The notes beneath the pieces were generated by a model. That model was given only the letters and a program-made list of their open reading frames with translations, was not told where the DNA came from and did not search any database. Shown here one piece after another: positions 9,117 through 17,891 of a stretch of 48,859 bases of DNA; positions within the stretch are counted from its first letter, which is position 1, and every line of letters begins with the position of its first letter. The position numbers and the translations under genes were made by a program. This DNA comes from JANPEZ01 sp031423155 (lineage in GTDB: Bacteria; Actinomycetota; UBA4738; HRBIN12). The stretch covers positions 1 through 48,859 of the forward strand of contig JANPEZ010000100.1 in assembly GCA_031423155.1 (NCBI GenBank), given 5' to 3'.

Positions 9117-10790
9117 ATGAGCGAGTCGATACTGGGGGGGCGCTATCGGGTCGAGGCCCGGATCGGCGCCGGTGGCATGGCAGAGGTCTTCCGTGGGCTC
9201 GACACGACCCTCAACCGAACCGTGGCGATCAAGGTGCTCAAGCCGCAGTTCGCCTCGGATCCTTCCTTCGTCGAAAGGTTCCGGCGCGAGGCGCAAGCAG
9301 CGGCCCGTCTGAATCACCCGAACCTGGTCGGCGTCTTCGACACCGGCGCCGACAACGGCACCAACTTCATAGTGATGGAGTACGTCGAGGGCCGCACGCT
9401 CGCCGACTTCATGGACAAGGGCGGACGTCTTGCCCCCGCGAAGGTAGTTGAGATCGCAGAGAAGATCGCCGAGGCTCTCGCGGCGGCACATGCCCAAGGC
9501 GTCATCCATCGCGATATCAAGACGGCGAACGTGATGGTCACCCGCCAGGGCGTCGTCAAGGTCATGGACTTCGGCATCGCCCGGCTCACGACAGGTCCGG
9601 ACACCATCGCGCAGACCGCGTCCGTTCTGGGAACCGCGGCTTACATCTCTCCCGAGCAGGCTCAGGGCCAGCCGGTCGACGCTCGCAGCGACATCTACTC
9701 GCTCGGGGTCGTCCTCTACGAGATGCTGACCGGCGCGCAGCCCTTCACCGGAGACAGCGCCGTCGCGATCGCCTACAAGCATGTCCAGGAGAACCCACGG
9801 CCGCCCTCGGCCCTCGACCCCGATATCCCGGCTCGGCTGGATGCAGTGGTCATGCGCGCGATGGCGAAGAACCCCGCGAACCGTTACCAGAGCGCCACCG
9901 AGTTCGGGCAGGACCTAGAGCGCGTCAGGACCGGTCGTGATGTCGAAGCCACTCCTTTGCTTCCCCGATCCGACGCCACTCAGGTCATCGCCAGAACCAC
10001 TGCAACGCAGATCATGCCGCCTGTGTTGGACGAGCCCGGTTCCAGCCGGAAGGTCTGGATGGGGGTACTGATCGGCTTCCTCATCGTGGCCGTGCTGGGT
10101 GGGGGCGGCTACCTGCTGGCGACGAGCCTGCTGGGTGACAACGGATCGACCACGACCGAGCAGAAGGTGCCGAGCGTCATCGGTTTCTCGAGGGAAGCCG
10201 CGACCAGCACCCTTGAGAACCTCGGATTCGATGTTGTCGTCAAGCAGAAGACCGACGACACGGTCGAGCCGGGGATCGTCCTCTTCCAGGATCCGGTAAG
10301 CGGAACCCTGCTTAAGGAAGGCGAGACCGTAACCCTGACGGTGTCCAGATCGCCCAAGACCGTGCTGGTGCCCGACATAACGGGGATGACGCTTTCGGAA
10401 GCGCAGGCGGAACTTGAGGCCGTGAACCTGACTCTCGGCACGCAGACGACGGCCCCGAGTGACAGCGTCGACGCCGGCAAGATAATCAGTCAGAACCCCT
10501 CGGTGGACACACCGGCCAACGCGGGAGACCCGGTGAACGTCGTCGTCTCCTCCGGCACCGACAAGGTGACCGTCCCCGACGTGACCTGCTTCAGCTTCGG
10601 CAAGGCGAAGGCTCAGTTGACGCAACTGGGCCTGATCGTGATCGACGGAGGAACGGCCCCGGCCAACCCCCTTTGCCCGACGCCCAATCGTGTCGCGGTG
10701 CAGGCGCCTGCGCCCGGGACCCAGGTGAATTCCGGGACGACGATCACCCTCTACCTGAACGAGTCCAGCCCGAGTCCAAGTCCCACGTAG
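9117..10790 (+). CDS. pknB: PASTA-domain Ser/Thr protein kinase PknB
   Basis: 557 residues. The kinase domain (about 8-275) has the glycine loop GAGGMAEV, the catalytic lysine in VAIKVLK (K39), HRDIKTANV (D133), DFG (151-153) and a SPEQ activation segment. A transmembrane helix lies near 308-331, followed by three extracellular PASTA repeats that each begin with a V-P-x-V/I-x-G/C pattern. Mycobacterial PknB usually has four repeats. The third repeat carries two cysteines (DVTCFSF and NPLCPTP) that could pair. It senses muropeptides or lipid II and phosphorylates cell-wall enzymes and FHA proteins. pknA is absent from the cluster. The stop codon directly abuts the ATG of the next gene. Confidence 0.94.
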   Translation: MSESILGGRYRVEARIGAGGMAEVFRGLDTTLNRTVAIKVLKPQFASDPSFVERFRREAQAAARLNHPNLVGVFDTGADNGTNFIVMEYVEGRTLADFMDKGGRLAPAKVVEIAEKIAEALAAAHAQGVIHRDIKTANVMVTRQGVVKVMDFGIARLTTGPDTIAQTASVLGTAAYISPEQAQGQPVDARSDIYSLGVVLYEMLTGAQPFTGDSAVAIAYKHVQENPRPPSALDPDIPARLDAVVMRAMAKNPANRYQSATEFGQDLERVRTGRDVEATPLLPRSDATQVIARTTATQIMPPVLDEPGSSRKVWMGVLIGFLIVAVLGGGGYLLATSLLGDNGSTTTEQKVPSVIGFSREAATSTLENLGFDVVVKQKTDDTVEPGIVLFQDPVSGTLLKEGETVTLTVSRSPKTVLVPDITGMTLSEAQAELEAVNLTLGTQTTAPSDSVDAGKIISQNPSVDTPANAGDPVNVVVSSGTDKVTVPDVTCFSFGKAKAQLTQLGLIVIDGGTAPANPLCPTPNRVAVQAPAPGTQVNSGTTITLYLNESSPSPSPT

Positions 10791-12377
10791 ATGGACTACT
10801 TCGTCGAGGGGTTCACGGCCGAGGAACGAGCGGTTCTCGGGCGTCACTTCACGAACCTGGAGGGACCGGTCTTCGCCCTGATCAACCTTCCCGAGGTGGT
10901 CAAGGGCGCGCTGTTCGCTCGCTACTCGCGAACCACTAAGTCTCTACGCCGGCTCTTCCTCGACGAGTTCGCGGAGGAAGTCGGCCAGACCGGGGAGCTG
11001 ACCGCCGCCGGCCAGGGCCGTGCCGAGAAGCTCTACGACCGCGTCTTCGTCGAGTACGGCGACGACTCGGTGGCACAACTCGGCGGCGTGCACCTGGCCT
11101 GCGAGCAATCTTCCCAGCTGTTGGCCAAGGCCCTGGAGTGGGGACGGCTCGCCGCCTACCTGGAGCAGTCGACCCGTTACATGCGCTACGACGACAAGCC
11201 GGGAGGCAACTGGCGCGCGACGATCCCTCAGGAGGTAACCGAAGCGGGGCTGGAGTCCGGCTATCGAGCCTTCCTCGACACGATCTTCGAAACCTACTCG
11301 AGCATGTACGAGCCGATGGAGTCCTACTACAAGGCCCGCTTTCCGCAGGAACCCGGCGACTCGGACTTCGTCTACCGCCAGACGATCATGGCCAAGACCT
11401 GCGACACCCTTCGTGTGCTGCTGCCGGCGGCTACGAGATCGAACCTCGGCATATACGCGACCGGTCAGTCATACGAGCAACTTCTGATGCGCCTCGCGGC
11501 GCACCCGATGTCGGAGATGCGCGAGTACGGCCTGCTGATGCTGACCGAACTTCGCGCAGTGATCCCGGCCTTCCTCAAGCGCGTCGACATCGAGGGCCGC
11601 GGCATCGCCTGGTCTCGGTACTGGCAGGAAACGCGCGAGCGAACAGCTGAGGTAACCGGAAAGTCGCTGCTCGGCGTAACGGCGGAACCGAGAGAAGCGG
11701 TGACCCTGACGGACTTCGATCCCGATGGAGAGCTGAAGGTGATCGCCGCGGTGTTGTACGCGCAGAGCGACCTTGCCGACGATCAACTGCTGCAGATCGC
11801 TCGAGACCTGACGCTGGAGCAGCGGGCCGAGATCTTGGCCGCGAGCGTCGGCGACCGCGCCAACCGCCGCCACAAGCCCGGCCGCGCCTGGGAGCGAACC
11901 CAGTACAGGTTCGACATCGCCTGCGACTACGGTGCCTTCCGCGACCTGCAGCGCCACCGCCCTTTGACCATCGAATGGCAGCGACTTACCCCGGCGCTCG
12001 GCGCCGACACTCCGGTCGAGATCGACGACGCGGGTCTTCGCGCCGACTGGGATCACGCGATGCAGACCTCGGCCGCGATGTTCCACGACCTGTCGGCCGC
12101 GGGCCTCGACGAGGCCGCCCAGTACGCGGTCTCGATGGCCTACCGCGTCCGTTTCGTCATGCAGATGACCGCGCGCGAGGCGATGCACTTGATCGAGCTG
12201 CGCTCGCAACCGCAGGGTCACCCCACCTACCGGCGCGTAGCTCAGGAGATGCACGCAGTGATCGCCACGGTTCACCCTTCGATCGCGGCCGCCATGACCT
12301 ACGTCGATCACTCGAACGTGGACCTGGAGCGCCTGGAAGCCGAGCGCCGACTCGAAGCCAAGCGCTCGTCTCACTAG
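10791..12377 (+). CDS. Double-length ThyX-like (FAD-dependent thymidylate synthase) protein
   Basis: 528 residues, about twice the size of a normal ThyX (220-250). Both halves resemble the ThyX fold. In the first (about 1-280), EWGRLAAYLEQSTRYMRY lines up with the ThyX motif RHRx7S but keeps only the last Arg and the Ser (R119, S127). In the second (about 290-528), RHRPLTIEWQRLTP keeps RHR but has Arg where Ser is expected. So each half carries a different half-degenerate motif. True ThyX transfers a methylene group to dUMP using FAD and NADPH; whether this fused form is active, or is a divergent flavoprotein with another role, cannot be told. The ATG directly abuts the pknB stop, so it belongs to the same operon. 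Confidence 0.75.
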   Translation: MDYFVEGFTAEERAVLGRHFTNLEGPVFALINLPEVVKGALFARYSRTTKSLRRLFLDEFAEEVGQTGELTAAGQGRAEKLYDRVFVEYGDDSVAQLGGVHLACEQSSQLLAKALEWGRLAAYLEQSTRYMRYDDKPGGNWRATIPQEVTEAGLESGYRAFLDTIFETYSSMYEPMESYYKARFPQEPGDSDFVYRQTIMAKTCDTLRVLLPAATRSNLGIYATGQSYEQLLMRLAAHPMSEMREYGLLMLTELRAVIPAFLKRVDIEGRGIAWSRYWQETRERTAEVTGKSLLGVTAEPREAVTLTDFDPDGELKVIAAVLYAQSDLADDQLLQIARDLTLEQRAEILAASVGDRANRRHKPGRAWERTQYRFDIACDYGAFRDLQRHRPLTIEWQRLTPALGADTPVEIDDAGLRADWDHAMQTSAAMFHDLSAAGLDEAAQYAVSMAYRVRFVMQMTAREAMHLIELRSQPQGHPTYRRVAQEMHAVIATVHPSIAAAMTYVDHSNVDLERLEAERRLEAKRSSH

Positions 12378-12405
12378 AGGAGCTTCCGGTAGGCTGTCGG
12401 CCTCC

Positions 12406-12564
12406 ATGGACAGGCAGACGACATTCCTGCTGGCACTCAGCATGCTCATCGCGGCGGCTCTGGTCGTGAGCGCGAGCGGCTGGGTGCTTTTCGTGCGTGA
12501 CCACCGCCTGCACAAGGCGCTCGTTTCCGACACCCCCCATCCAGAGGTAGCCGAGGAGTTCTGA
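12406..12564 (+). CDS. Small single-pass membrane protein (52 aa)
   Basis: 52-codon frame starting at ATG 12406 and ending in TGA that overlaps the hisD ATG (ATGA). An N-terminal MDRQTT is followed by one hydrophobic helix (about residues 7-30: Phe, Leu, Ala, Ile and Val rich) and a short polar tail ending PEVAEEF. Support: it fills the thyX-hisD gap, has a clean membrane-helix composition, and its stop couples to hisD. Against: no good Shine-Dalgarno precedes it, and I recognise no family. If real it is a small membrane peptide of unknown function. Confidence 0.5.
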   Translation: MDRQTTFLLALSMLIAAALVVSASGWVLFVRDHRLHKALVSDTPHPEVAEEF

Positions 12565-13844
12565 TGCTCGAGCTCCTCGACCTCCGCGAAGGGGGGGAGC
12601 GGCTCGAGCCGACCAGACTCGAGATCGACCCCGCCGTTTCCGACGTCGTTCGCGACATCGTTCAGCGCGTCCGCGAGCAAGGAGACGACGAGCTGATCGA
12701 GTTGGTGCGACGCTTCGACGGGGCCGACCTTTCCACGTCGGGTCTGATCGTCACTCCCGAAGAGTTCGACAGGGCTCGAGCCCAGATCCCGGGCGAACTT
12801 CAGGACGCGCTCGACGCCCTGGTCGAACGGTTGACCGTTCTGCACGAACGCCAGCTTCCTAAGGAATGGTGGGACGACAGCGACGGGGTCCTGGCCGGAG
12901 AGATCGTCCGTCCCTTGCGCGCCGTCGGCTGCTACGTACCGGGCGGCAGAGCCACGTATCCGTCGAGCGTCTGCATGACCGTCGTGCCCGCAGTGGTCGC
13001 CGGCGTCGAACAGATCGTGTTGTCGACCCCTCCGCAGCCTGACGGAAGCATCCCGGCGGCGGTGCTCTACGCGGCCGCGCGAGCAGGAGCGACCCTGGTG
13101 GTCAAGTCCGGCGGCGCTCAGGCTATCGCCGCACTTGCCTTCGGAACGGCGAGCGTTCCCGCCGTGGACAGGATCGTTGGCCCCGGGAACGCCTACGTGA
13201 CCGAGGCCAAGCGCCAGGTCGCAGGACAGGTCGGCATCGACGGTCTGGCCGGACCCTCGGAAGTCACGGTCGTCGCCGGTCCGGATGCGGACCCCAGACT
13301 CTGCGCGGTCGACCTCATAGCTCAGGCCGAGCACGATCCCGAGGCCAAGACACACTTCGTCACCACCGAGCCCTCCCTCGTCGATGCCGTCCGCGAAGCA
13401 CTCGAGTCCGAACTCGTCGGAGCAGGTAGGCGAGAGATCGTGGAGGCCGCCATGGCTCACGCTCGGGCGATCGTCGTCAGAGACGAGGATCAGGCCGCGC
13501 AGGTCGTGAACGACCTGGCGGCCGAACACCTGCTCGTGCTGCTTCCACATCCCTCGGACTTCTTGTCCAAGGTTCGGAACGCCGGTGCGATCTTCCTGGG
13601 ACCCCACACCGCGGTGCCTTTCGGCGACTACGGGGTTGCCTCGAACCATGTCCTGCCGACCGCCGGAACGGCTCGATTCACCTCGGGTCTCCGGGCGGCT
13701 GACTTCGTCACCGTGACGTCGGTCGTGCAGATGGATGCGGCCGCCGCGGCGCGGCTCGGCCCCGACGCGTCGGCGATCGCACGGGCCGAGGGCCTGGTAG
13801 GACACGCCCGGGCGATGGACATCAGATCGAGGCCGGACAAGTGA
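12564..13844 (+). CDS. hisD: Histidinol dehydrogenase
   Basis: 426 residues, the normal length for HisD, which oxidises L-histidinol to L-histidine in two NAD-dependent steps using a zinc ion. Recognisable family segments are GCYVPGGRATYPSSVCMT, VDRIVGPGNAYVTEAKRQV, GIDGLAGPSE and DLIAQAEHDPEA. The His/Asp/Glu residues of the zinc and catalytic site lie in AEHLLV and the FGDYGVASNHVLPT region. First gene of the hisDCBHAFI run. It overlaps the preceding small membrane ORF by one base and the following hisC by four (GTGA). Confidence 0.96.
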   Translation: MLELLDLREGGERLEPTRLEIDPAVSDVVRDIVQRVREQGDDELIELVRRFDGADLSTSGLIVTPEEFDRARAQIPGELQDALDALVERLTVLHERQLPKEWWDDSDGVLAGEIVRPLRAVGCYVPGGRATYPSSVCMTVVPAVVAGVEQIVLSTPPQPDGSIPAAVLYAAARAGATLVVKSGGAQAIAALAFGTASVPAVDRIVGPGNAYVTEAKRQVAGQVGIDGLAGPSEVTVVAGPDADPRLCAVDLIAQAEHDPEAKTHFVTTEPSLVDAVREALESELVGAGRREIVEAAMAHARAIVVRDEDQAAQVVNDLAAEHLLVLLPHPSDFLSKVRNAGAIFLGPHTAVPFGDYGVASNHVLPTAGTARFTSGLRAADFVTVTSVVQMDAAAAARLGPDASAIARAEGLVGHARAMDIRSRPDK

Positions 13845-14905
13845 CCGGCGCACCCGAACCTCGTCCCGGGTTGCGCGATGTTGCGGCCTACGTCTCTCCA
13901 CAGCTGGACGTGGCGGCGCGGCTGAACACGAACGAGTGCCCACACCCACTGCCGGAAGCTTTCTCGAAGGAACTCGCCGAAGCCGTCGGTCAGATCCCGC
14001 TCAATCGCTACCCGGACAGCCAGATGCTTCGCCTGCGCGAGGAGCTGTCCACCCACACCGCCCACCCGGTCGAAGGCATCTGGGCGGCCAACGGTTCGAA
14101 CGAGCTTCTGACCGAACTGCTGCTCGCCTACGGCGGACCGCTACGGCGAGCGGTCACCTTCGAGCCGACCTACATGGTCCACTCACGGCTCTGCTGGCTC
14201 ACGCAGACCGACCTGGTGCAACTTAGGCTCGAGCCGCCGTTCCAGATCCACGCCCGGGACTTCGCTGGCGCCGTCGCGATGCGCCCCGACGTCATCTTCG
14301 TCTGCTCGCCCAACAACCCGACCGGCAATACGCAGCCCCTCCTTGCGATCGAGGAACTGGCCAAGTCGACCCACTCGGCCGTGATCGTGGACGAGGCCTA
14401 CATCGAGTTCGGCGGAGAGTCCGCCCAACCGCTCCTGGCCACGTACCCGAACCTGGTCATCGTGCGAACGCTGTCGAAGGCCTTCGCGCTGGCCGGCGCG
14501 CGTGTCGGGTACTGCCTCGCGTCACCTCAGGTGGTGGAGGACCTCCAACGCGTGAGGTTGCCCTACCACATGTCGGCTCTGACCCAAGCCGCGGGGATCG
14601 CCGCGCTGCACCATGTCGCGGAGGCCGCGGACGTGATCGAGTCCATCCGGGTCCAGCGAGACCGCATACTCGCTGCGCTGCAAGCCATGGACGGCCTTAC
14701 CGTCTTCCCCTCCGAGGCCAACTTCGTCCTCTTCCAGACCCCGGCCGACCGTCCGGCCGACCGCGTTTGGCAGGGCCTGCTGGACCGAGGAGTACTCGTA
14801 CGCGACTTCACATCCGTACTGCCACAAGCCCTGCGCGTCACCGCGGGGGCCGAGCATGAAGTAGACCTTTTCCTTTCCGCCCTTCAGGAGGTGCTGAGCG
14901 AATGA
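13841..14905 (+). CDS. hisC: Histidinol-phosphate aminotransferase
   Basis: 354-residue PLP-dependent class I/II aminotransferase. Motifs are LNTNECPHPLP at the N-terminus, FVCSPNNPTGN, VDEAYIEFGGES, and the PLP-lysine region RTLSKAFALAGARVGY. It converts imidazole-acetol phosphate to histidinol phosphate with glutamate as amino donor. The start is GTG at 13841, overlapping the hisD stop. The gene ends overlapping hisB by ATGA. Confidence 0.95.
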   Translation: MTGAPEPRPGLRDVAAYVSPQLDVAARLNTNECPHPLPEAFSKELAEAVGQIPLNRYPDSQMLRLREELSTHTAHPVEGIWAANGSNELLTELLLAYGGPLRRAVTFEPTYMVHSRLCWLTQTDLVQLRLEPPFQIHARDFAGAVAMRPDVIFVCSPNNPTGNTQPLLAIEELAKSTHSAVIVDEAYIEFGGESAQPLLATYPNLVIVRTLSKAFALAGARVGYCLASPQVVEDLQRVRLPYHMSALTQAAGIAALHHVAEAADVIESIRVQRDRILAALQAMDGLTVFPSEANFVLFQTPADRPADRVWQGLLDRGVLVRDFTSVLPQALRVTAGAEHEVDLFLSALQEVLSE

Positions 14906-15492
14906 CCGCCTCACGCGAAGCCACGATAGCCCGCACGACCAAGGAAACCAACGTAAGGGTCGAGCTCAAGCTGGACGGCGCAGGCCGCTCCGAGGCCGAC
15001 ACCGGACTGCCGTTCTTCGATCACATGCTCTCTCAGCTCGGCAAGCACGCCGGCTTCGATCTCTCCGTAACCTGCAAAGGTGACCTGGGCGTCGACGGCC
15101 ACCACACCGTCGAGGACGTTGGCCTGGCTATCGGCGAGGCCCTCGCCACTTCCCTCGGAGACAAGGCGGGCGTCAGAAGGTTCGCCTCGATCACGGTCCC
15201 GCTCGATGAAGCCGCGGTCGAAGTCGCTCTCGATCTGTCGGGGCGTCAGTTCGTCGTATACGACGTCGACATCCCGTCCGAAACGATCGGCACTTTCGAC
15301 ACCGGCCTCATGGAAGACTTCGTGAGGGCCTTCGCCACCGCTGCCGCGATGACCATCCACGTGAGGCTGAAGGCAGGTCGCTCTCCCCACCACGTCTCCG
15401 AGGCGATGTTCAAGGCGATGGCCAAAGCGCTCGGCGACGCCTGTAGCCTGACGGGCCGCGACTCGATCCCCTCCACGAAGGGAACCCTCTAG
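14902..15492 (+). CDS. hisB: Imidazoleglycerol-phosphate dehydratase
   Basis: 196 residues, the monofunctional IGPD form without the histidinol-phosphatase domain found in enterobacterial HisB. Two manganese-binding HHxxED-type motifs are visible: GHHTVEDVG near residue 70 and SPHHVSEAMFKA near 158, together with LPFFDHML. It dehydrates imidazole-glycerol phosphate to imidazole-acetol phosphate. Since this protein lacks the phosphatase, a separate histidinol-phosphate phosphatase must exist elsewhere in the genome. Confidence 0.96.
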   Translation: MTASREATIARTTKETNVRVELKLDGAGRSEADTGLPFFDHMLSQLGKHAGFDLSVTCKGDLGVDGHHTVEDVGLAIGEALATSLGDKAGVRRFASITVPLDEAAVEVALDLSGRQFVVYDVDIPSETIGTFDTGLMEDFVRAFATAAAMTIHVRLKAGRSPHHVSEAMFKAMAKALGDACSLTGRDSIPSTKGTL

Positions 15493-15498
15493 CCCCCC

Positions 15499-16113
15499 AT
15501 GAGCACCGCGAACATCGCCGTCCTGGATTACGGCATGGGAAACCTGCTTTCGGTCGAGCGCGCCCTGGCACATGTGGGTGGCAGCGCCGAGATCACGGGC
15601 GATCCCGCGCGAGTAGCCGCCGCCGACGCCCTGGTCATCCCCGGGGTCGGCCATTTCGGCGCGTGCATGCGCGCGCTGGCGCACCACGGCCTGGACGATG
15701 CGGTCCGCGGTTTCGCTTCGAGCGGCCGGCCCGTCTTCGGCGTCTGCCTCGGGATGCAGGTGCTCTTCAAACGATCCGACGAGGACCCCGAGGAGGGCCT
15801 GACGATCATCCCGGGGCAATCGCGCCGGCTTCCTCCCAACGTGAAGGTGCCCCACATGGGCTGGAACGACGTCGAGTGGATAGACAAGCACCCCTACATC
15901 GAGGGCATCCCGAACCGAACGCGCTTCTACTTCGTCCACTCGTTCGCGCCGGATGTCGTCGCGGGTACGACCGTCGGTGCGGTGACCTACGGGCGGCCGT
16001 TCTCGGCCGTGGTCGCAAGCGGCAACGTCTTCGCGACGCAGTTCCACCCCGAGAAGTCGGGCGAGGCGGGTCTTCAGATATACGACGCCTTCGTCAAGGG
16101 GGCGACCTCGTGA
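15499..16113 (+). CDS. hisH: Imidazole glycerol phosphate synthase, glutaminase subunit
   Basis: 204-residue class I glutamine amidotransferase. The nucleophile Cys lies in FGVCLGMQVLF; the catalytic His and Glu are in TQFHPEKSGEAG near the C-terminus; the N-terminal DYGMGNLLSVERAL is diagnostic for HisH. It supplies ammonia to HisF through a channel in the HisHF complex. The start is ATG at 15499, seven bases after the hisB stop, and it overlaps hisA by GTGA. Confidence 0.96.
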   Translation: MSTANIAVLDYGMGNLLSVERALAHVGGSAEITGDPARVAAADALVIPGVGHFGACMRALAHHGLDDAVRGFASSGRPVFGVCLGMQVLFKRSDEDPEEGLTIIPGQSRRLPPNVKVPHMGWNDVEWIDKHPYIEGIPNRTRFYFVHSFAPDVVAGTTVGAVTYGRPFSAVVASGNVFATQFHPEKSGEAGLQIYDAFVKGATS

Positions 16114-16811
16114 TCGTCATCCCCGCCATCGACCTGAGAGGCGGCCGCGCCGTCCGCCTTCTGCGTGGGAACCCCGACGACGAAACCTCTTACTCCGAGG
16201 ATCCCGTCGCCGTAGCCATGAAATTCCAAGAGGAAGGCGCGCGCCGGCTGCACGTCATAGATCTGGACGCAGCGCTGGAAGACGGGCACAACCGCGATGT
16301 CATCGCCGACATCTGCCGAGCGGTCGTCGTCCCCGTTCAGGTGGGAGGAGGCCTGAGGTCCCTCGAAGCGATCGGCGAGGTATTGGACACCGGCGCCGCG
16401 CGCGCCATCATCGGCACCGCCGCGGGCAACGACATCTCGTTCGTATCGCGAGCCGTCGAGGAGTACGCCGAGCACATCGTCGTCGCCGTCGACGTTCGCG
16501 GCGGCCACATCATGGTCCGGGGTTGGAAGGAGGAGGGTCCGTTGCTAGAGGGGGCTCTCCCTGCGCTGGAAGAAGCGGGCGCGCCTCGGCTCATCGTCAC
16601 CGCCATCGCGCGCGACGGAACCCTCGAGGGTCCCGATATGAAGCTGTACGCCAAGGTCATGGGCGCCTCGAACCTGCCCGTGATCGCGAGCGGCGGGGTC
16701 CGCAACGCCGACGACATCTGGGCCTTGCGCGACCTCGGGTGCGAGGCCGCCGTGACCGGCAAGGCGCTCTACGAGAAGACGCTGAAGCTCTCACAGGTGA
16801 TCAGGGGCTGA
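16110..16811 (+). CDS. hisA: ProFAR isomerase (HisA/PriA-type)
   Basis: 233-residue TIM barrel. N-terminal VIPAIDLRGGRAVRLLRG contains the catalytic Asp; VQVGGGLRS and ASGGVRNADD are the two phosphate-binding loops; TAIARDGTLEGPD contains the second catalytic Asp. The start is GTG at 16110 overlapping the hisH stop. In Actinobacteria this enzyme is often bifunctional PriA, also isomerising PRA in tryptophan synthesis. No trpF is visible here, but the rest of the genome is unseen, so the bifunctional role is only a possibility. Confidence 0.94.
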   Translation: MIVIPAIDLRGGRAVRLLRGNPDDETSYSEDPVAVAMKFQEEGARRLHVIDLDAALEDGHNRDVIADICRAVVVPVQVGGGLRSLEAIGEVLDTGAARAIIGTAAGNDISFVSRAVEEYAEHIVVAVDVRGGHIMVRGWKEEGPLLEGALPALEEAGAPRLIVTAIARDGTLEGPDMKLYAKVMGASNLPVIASGGVRNADDIWALRDLGCEAAVTGKALYEKTLKLSQVIRG

Positions 16812-16818
16812 TGCGCTG

Positions 16819-17577
16819 ATGCTCGCCAAGAGGCTGATCCCGTGCCTGGACGTCGATGCAGGCCGCGTAGTGAAGGGAACGAAGTTCGTCGACCTGGTCG
16901 ACGCCGGTGACCCGGTCGAGCTTGCGGCTCGATACGACCGTGAGGGCGCCGACGAGCTGGTCTTCCTCGACATCACGGCGACGCTGGAGGGACGCGAGGC
17001 GACGCTGGACGTGATCCGTCGGACCGCGGAACAGGTGTTCATCCCGCTGACGGTCGGTGGCGGCGTCAAGTCCGAGGACGACGTGCGGGCCTTGCTGCGC
17101 GCCGGCGCGGACAAGGTCGCCGTCAACAGCGCCGCGGTCCGTGACCCCGGGTTGCTCAGCAGATGCGCCGACAGGTTCGGCTCCCAATGCATGGTCGTCG
17201 CGATCGACGCTCGTGCGCGAGAAGGTGGCTGGAGCGTCTTCGTTGACGCCGGCCGCACCGATACGGAACGCGACGTCATCGAGTGGGCCGTAGAAGCGAC
17301 GAAGGAACGAGGAGCAGGCGAGATACTCCTGACCTCGATGGATCGCGACGGCACCGGTACCGGGTACGACCTGGACCTGCTCAAAGCCGTCGGCTCAGCC
17401 ACCAAGGTTCCGCTCGTGGCCAGTGGAGGAGCCGGCACCCTCGAGCACTTCGCCGAAGCGCTCGTGCAAGCCAAGGCCGATGCCGTCCTGGCGGCCAGCC
17501 GCTTCCACTTCGAGGAACTCACGATCCGCCAGGTGAAGGAGTACCTGCACTCCAAGAGGATCCCGGTGCGGCTATGA
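16819..17577 (+). CDS. hisF: Imidazole glycerol phosphate synthase, cyclase subunit
   Basis: 252-residue TIM barrel, standard HisF length. LAKRLIPCLDVDAGRVVKGTKF contains the catalytic Asp and phosphate loop, IPLTVGGGVKSEDDV is the central strand/loop, LLTSMDRDGTGTGYD contains the second catalytic Asp, and VASGGAGTLEHFAEA closes the barrel. It uses ammonia from HisH to make IGP and AICAR. It starts seven bases after hisA and overlaps hisI by four bases. Confidence 0.96.
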   Translation: MLAKRLIPCLDVDAGRVVKGTKFVDLVDAGDPVELAARYDREGADELVFLDITATLEGREATLDVIRRTAEQVFIPLTVGGGVKSEDDVRALLRAGADKVAVNSAAVRDPGLLSRCADRFGSQCMVVAIDARAREGGWSVFVDAGRTDTERDVIEWAVEATKERGAGEILLTSMDRDGTGTGYDLDLLKAVGSATKVPLVASGGAGTLEHFAEALVQAKADAVLAASRFHFEELTIRQVKEYLHSKRIPVRL

Positions 17578-17891
17578 ACCTGGACGATCTGAAGTTCGAC
17601 GAGCGCGGGCTCATCCCCGTCATCGCGCAGGACGCCGACAACGGCGAGGTTCTGATGTTCGCCTGGGCCAACCGAGAAGCCTTGCAGCGCACCCTAGATG
17701 AGGGCCGGATGGTCTATTGGTCGCGAAGCCGTCAGGAGCTGTGGCGCAAGGGCGACACCAGCGGCCACGTCCAACACGTCGAAGAACTAAGGATCGACTG
17801 CGACGAGGACGTCGTCCTTGCGCGAGTGCACCAGGAGGGCGCAGCCTGCCACACCGGCGAACGCACCTGCTTCTACCGGCCGCTGGCCTAG
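17574..17891 (+). CDS. hisI: Phosphoribosyl-AMP cyclohydrolase
   Basis: 105 residues, the single-domain HisI form, without the HisE pyrophosphatase domain that many bacteria fuse to it. Zinc/magnesium-binding motifs are present: VYWSRSRQELWRKGDTSGH, DCDEDV, and CHTGERTCFYR. It opens the adenine ring of PR-AMP. hisE is not found in the window; the position after hisI is occupied by a toxin-antitoxin pair on the other strand. The TAG stop shares CTAG with the stop of vapC. Confidence 0.96.
   Translation: MNLDDLKFDERGLIPVIAQDADNGEVLMFAWANREALQRTLDEGRMVYWSRSRQELWRKGDTSGHVQHVEELRIDCDEDVVLARVHQEGAACHTGERTCFYRPLA

Noticed and set aside
11469..13949. Very long open frames opposite the thyX-like and his genes
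   Set aside because: High-GC codon bias produces long antisense frames. The product has low-complexity Arg/Gly/Asp-rich composition and no homology, while the sense genes are unmistakable.
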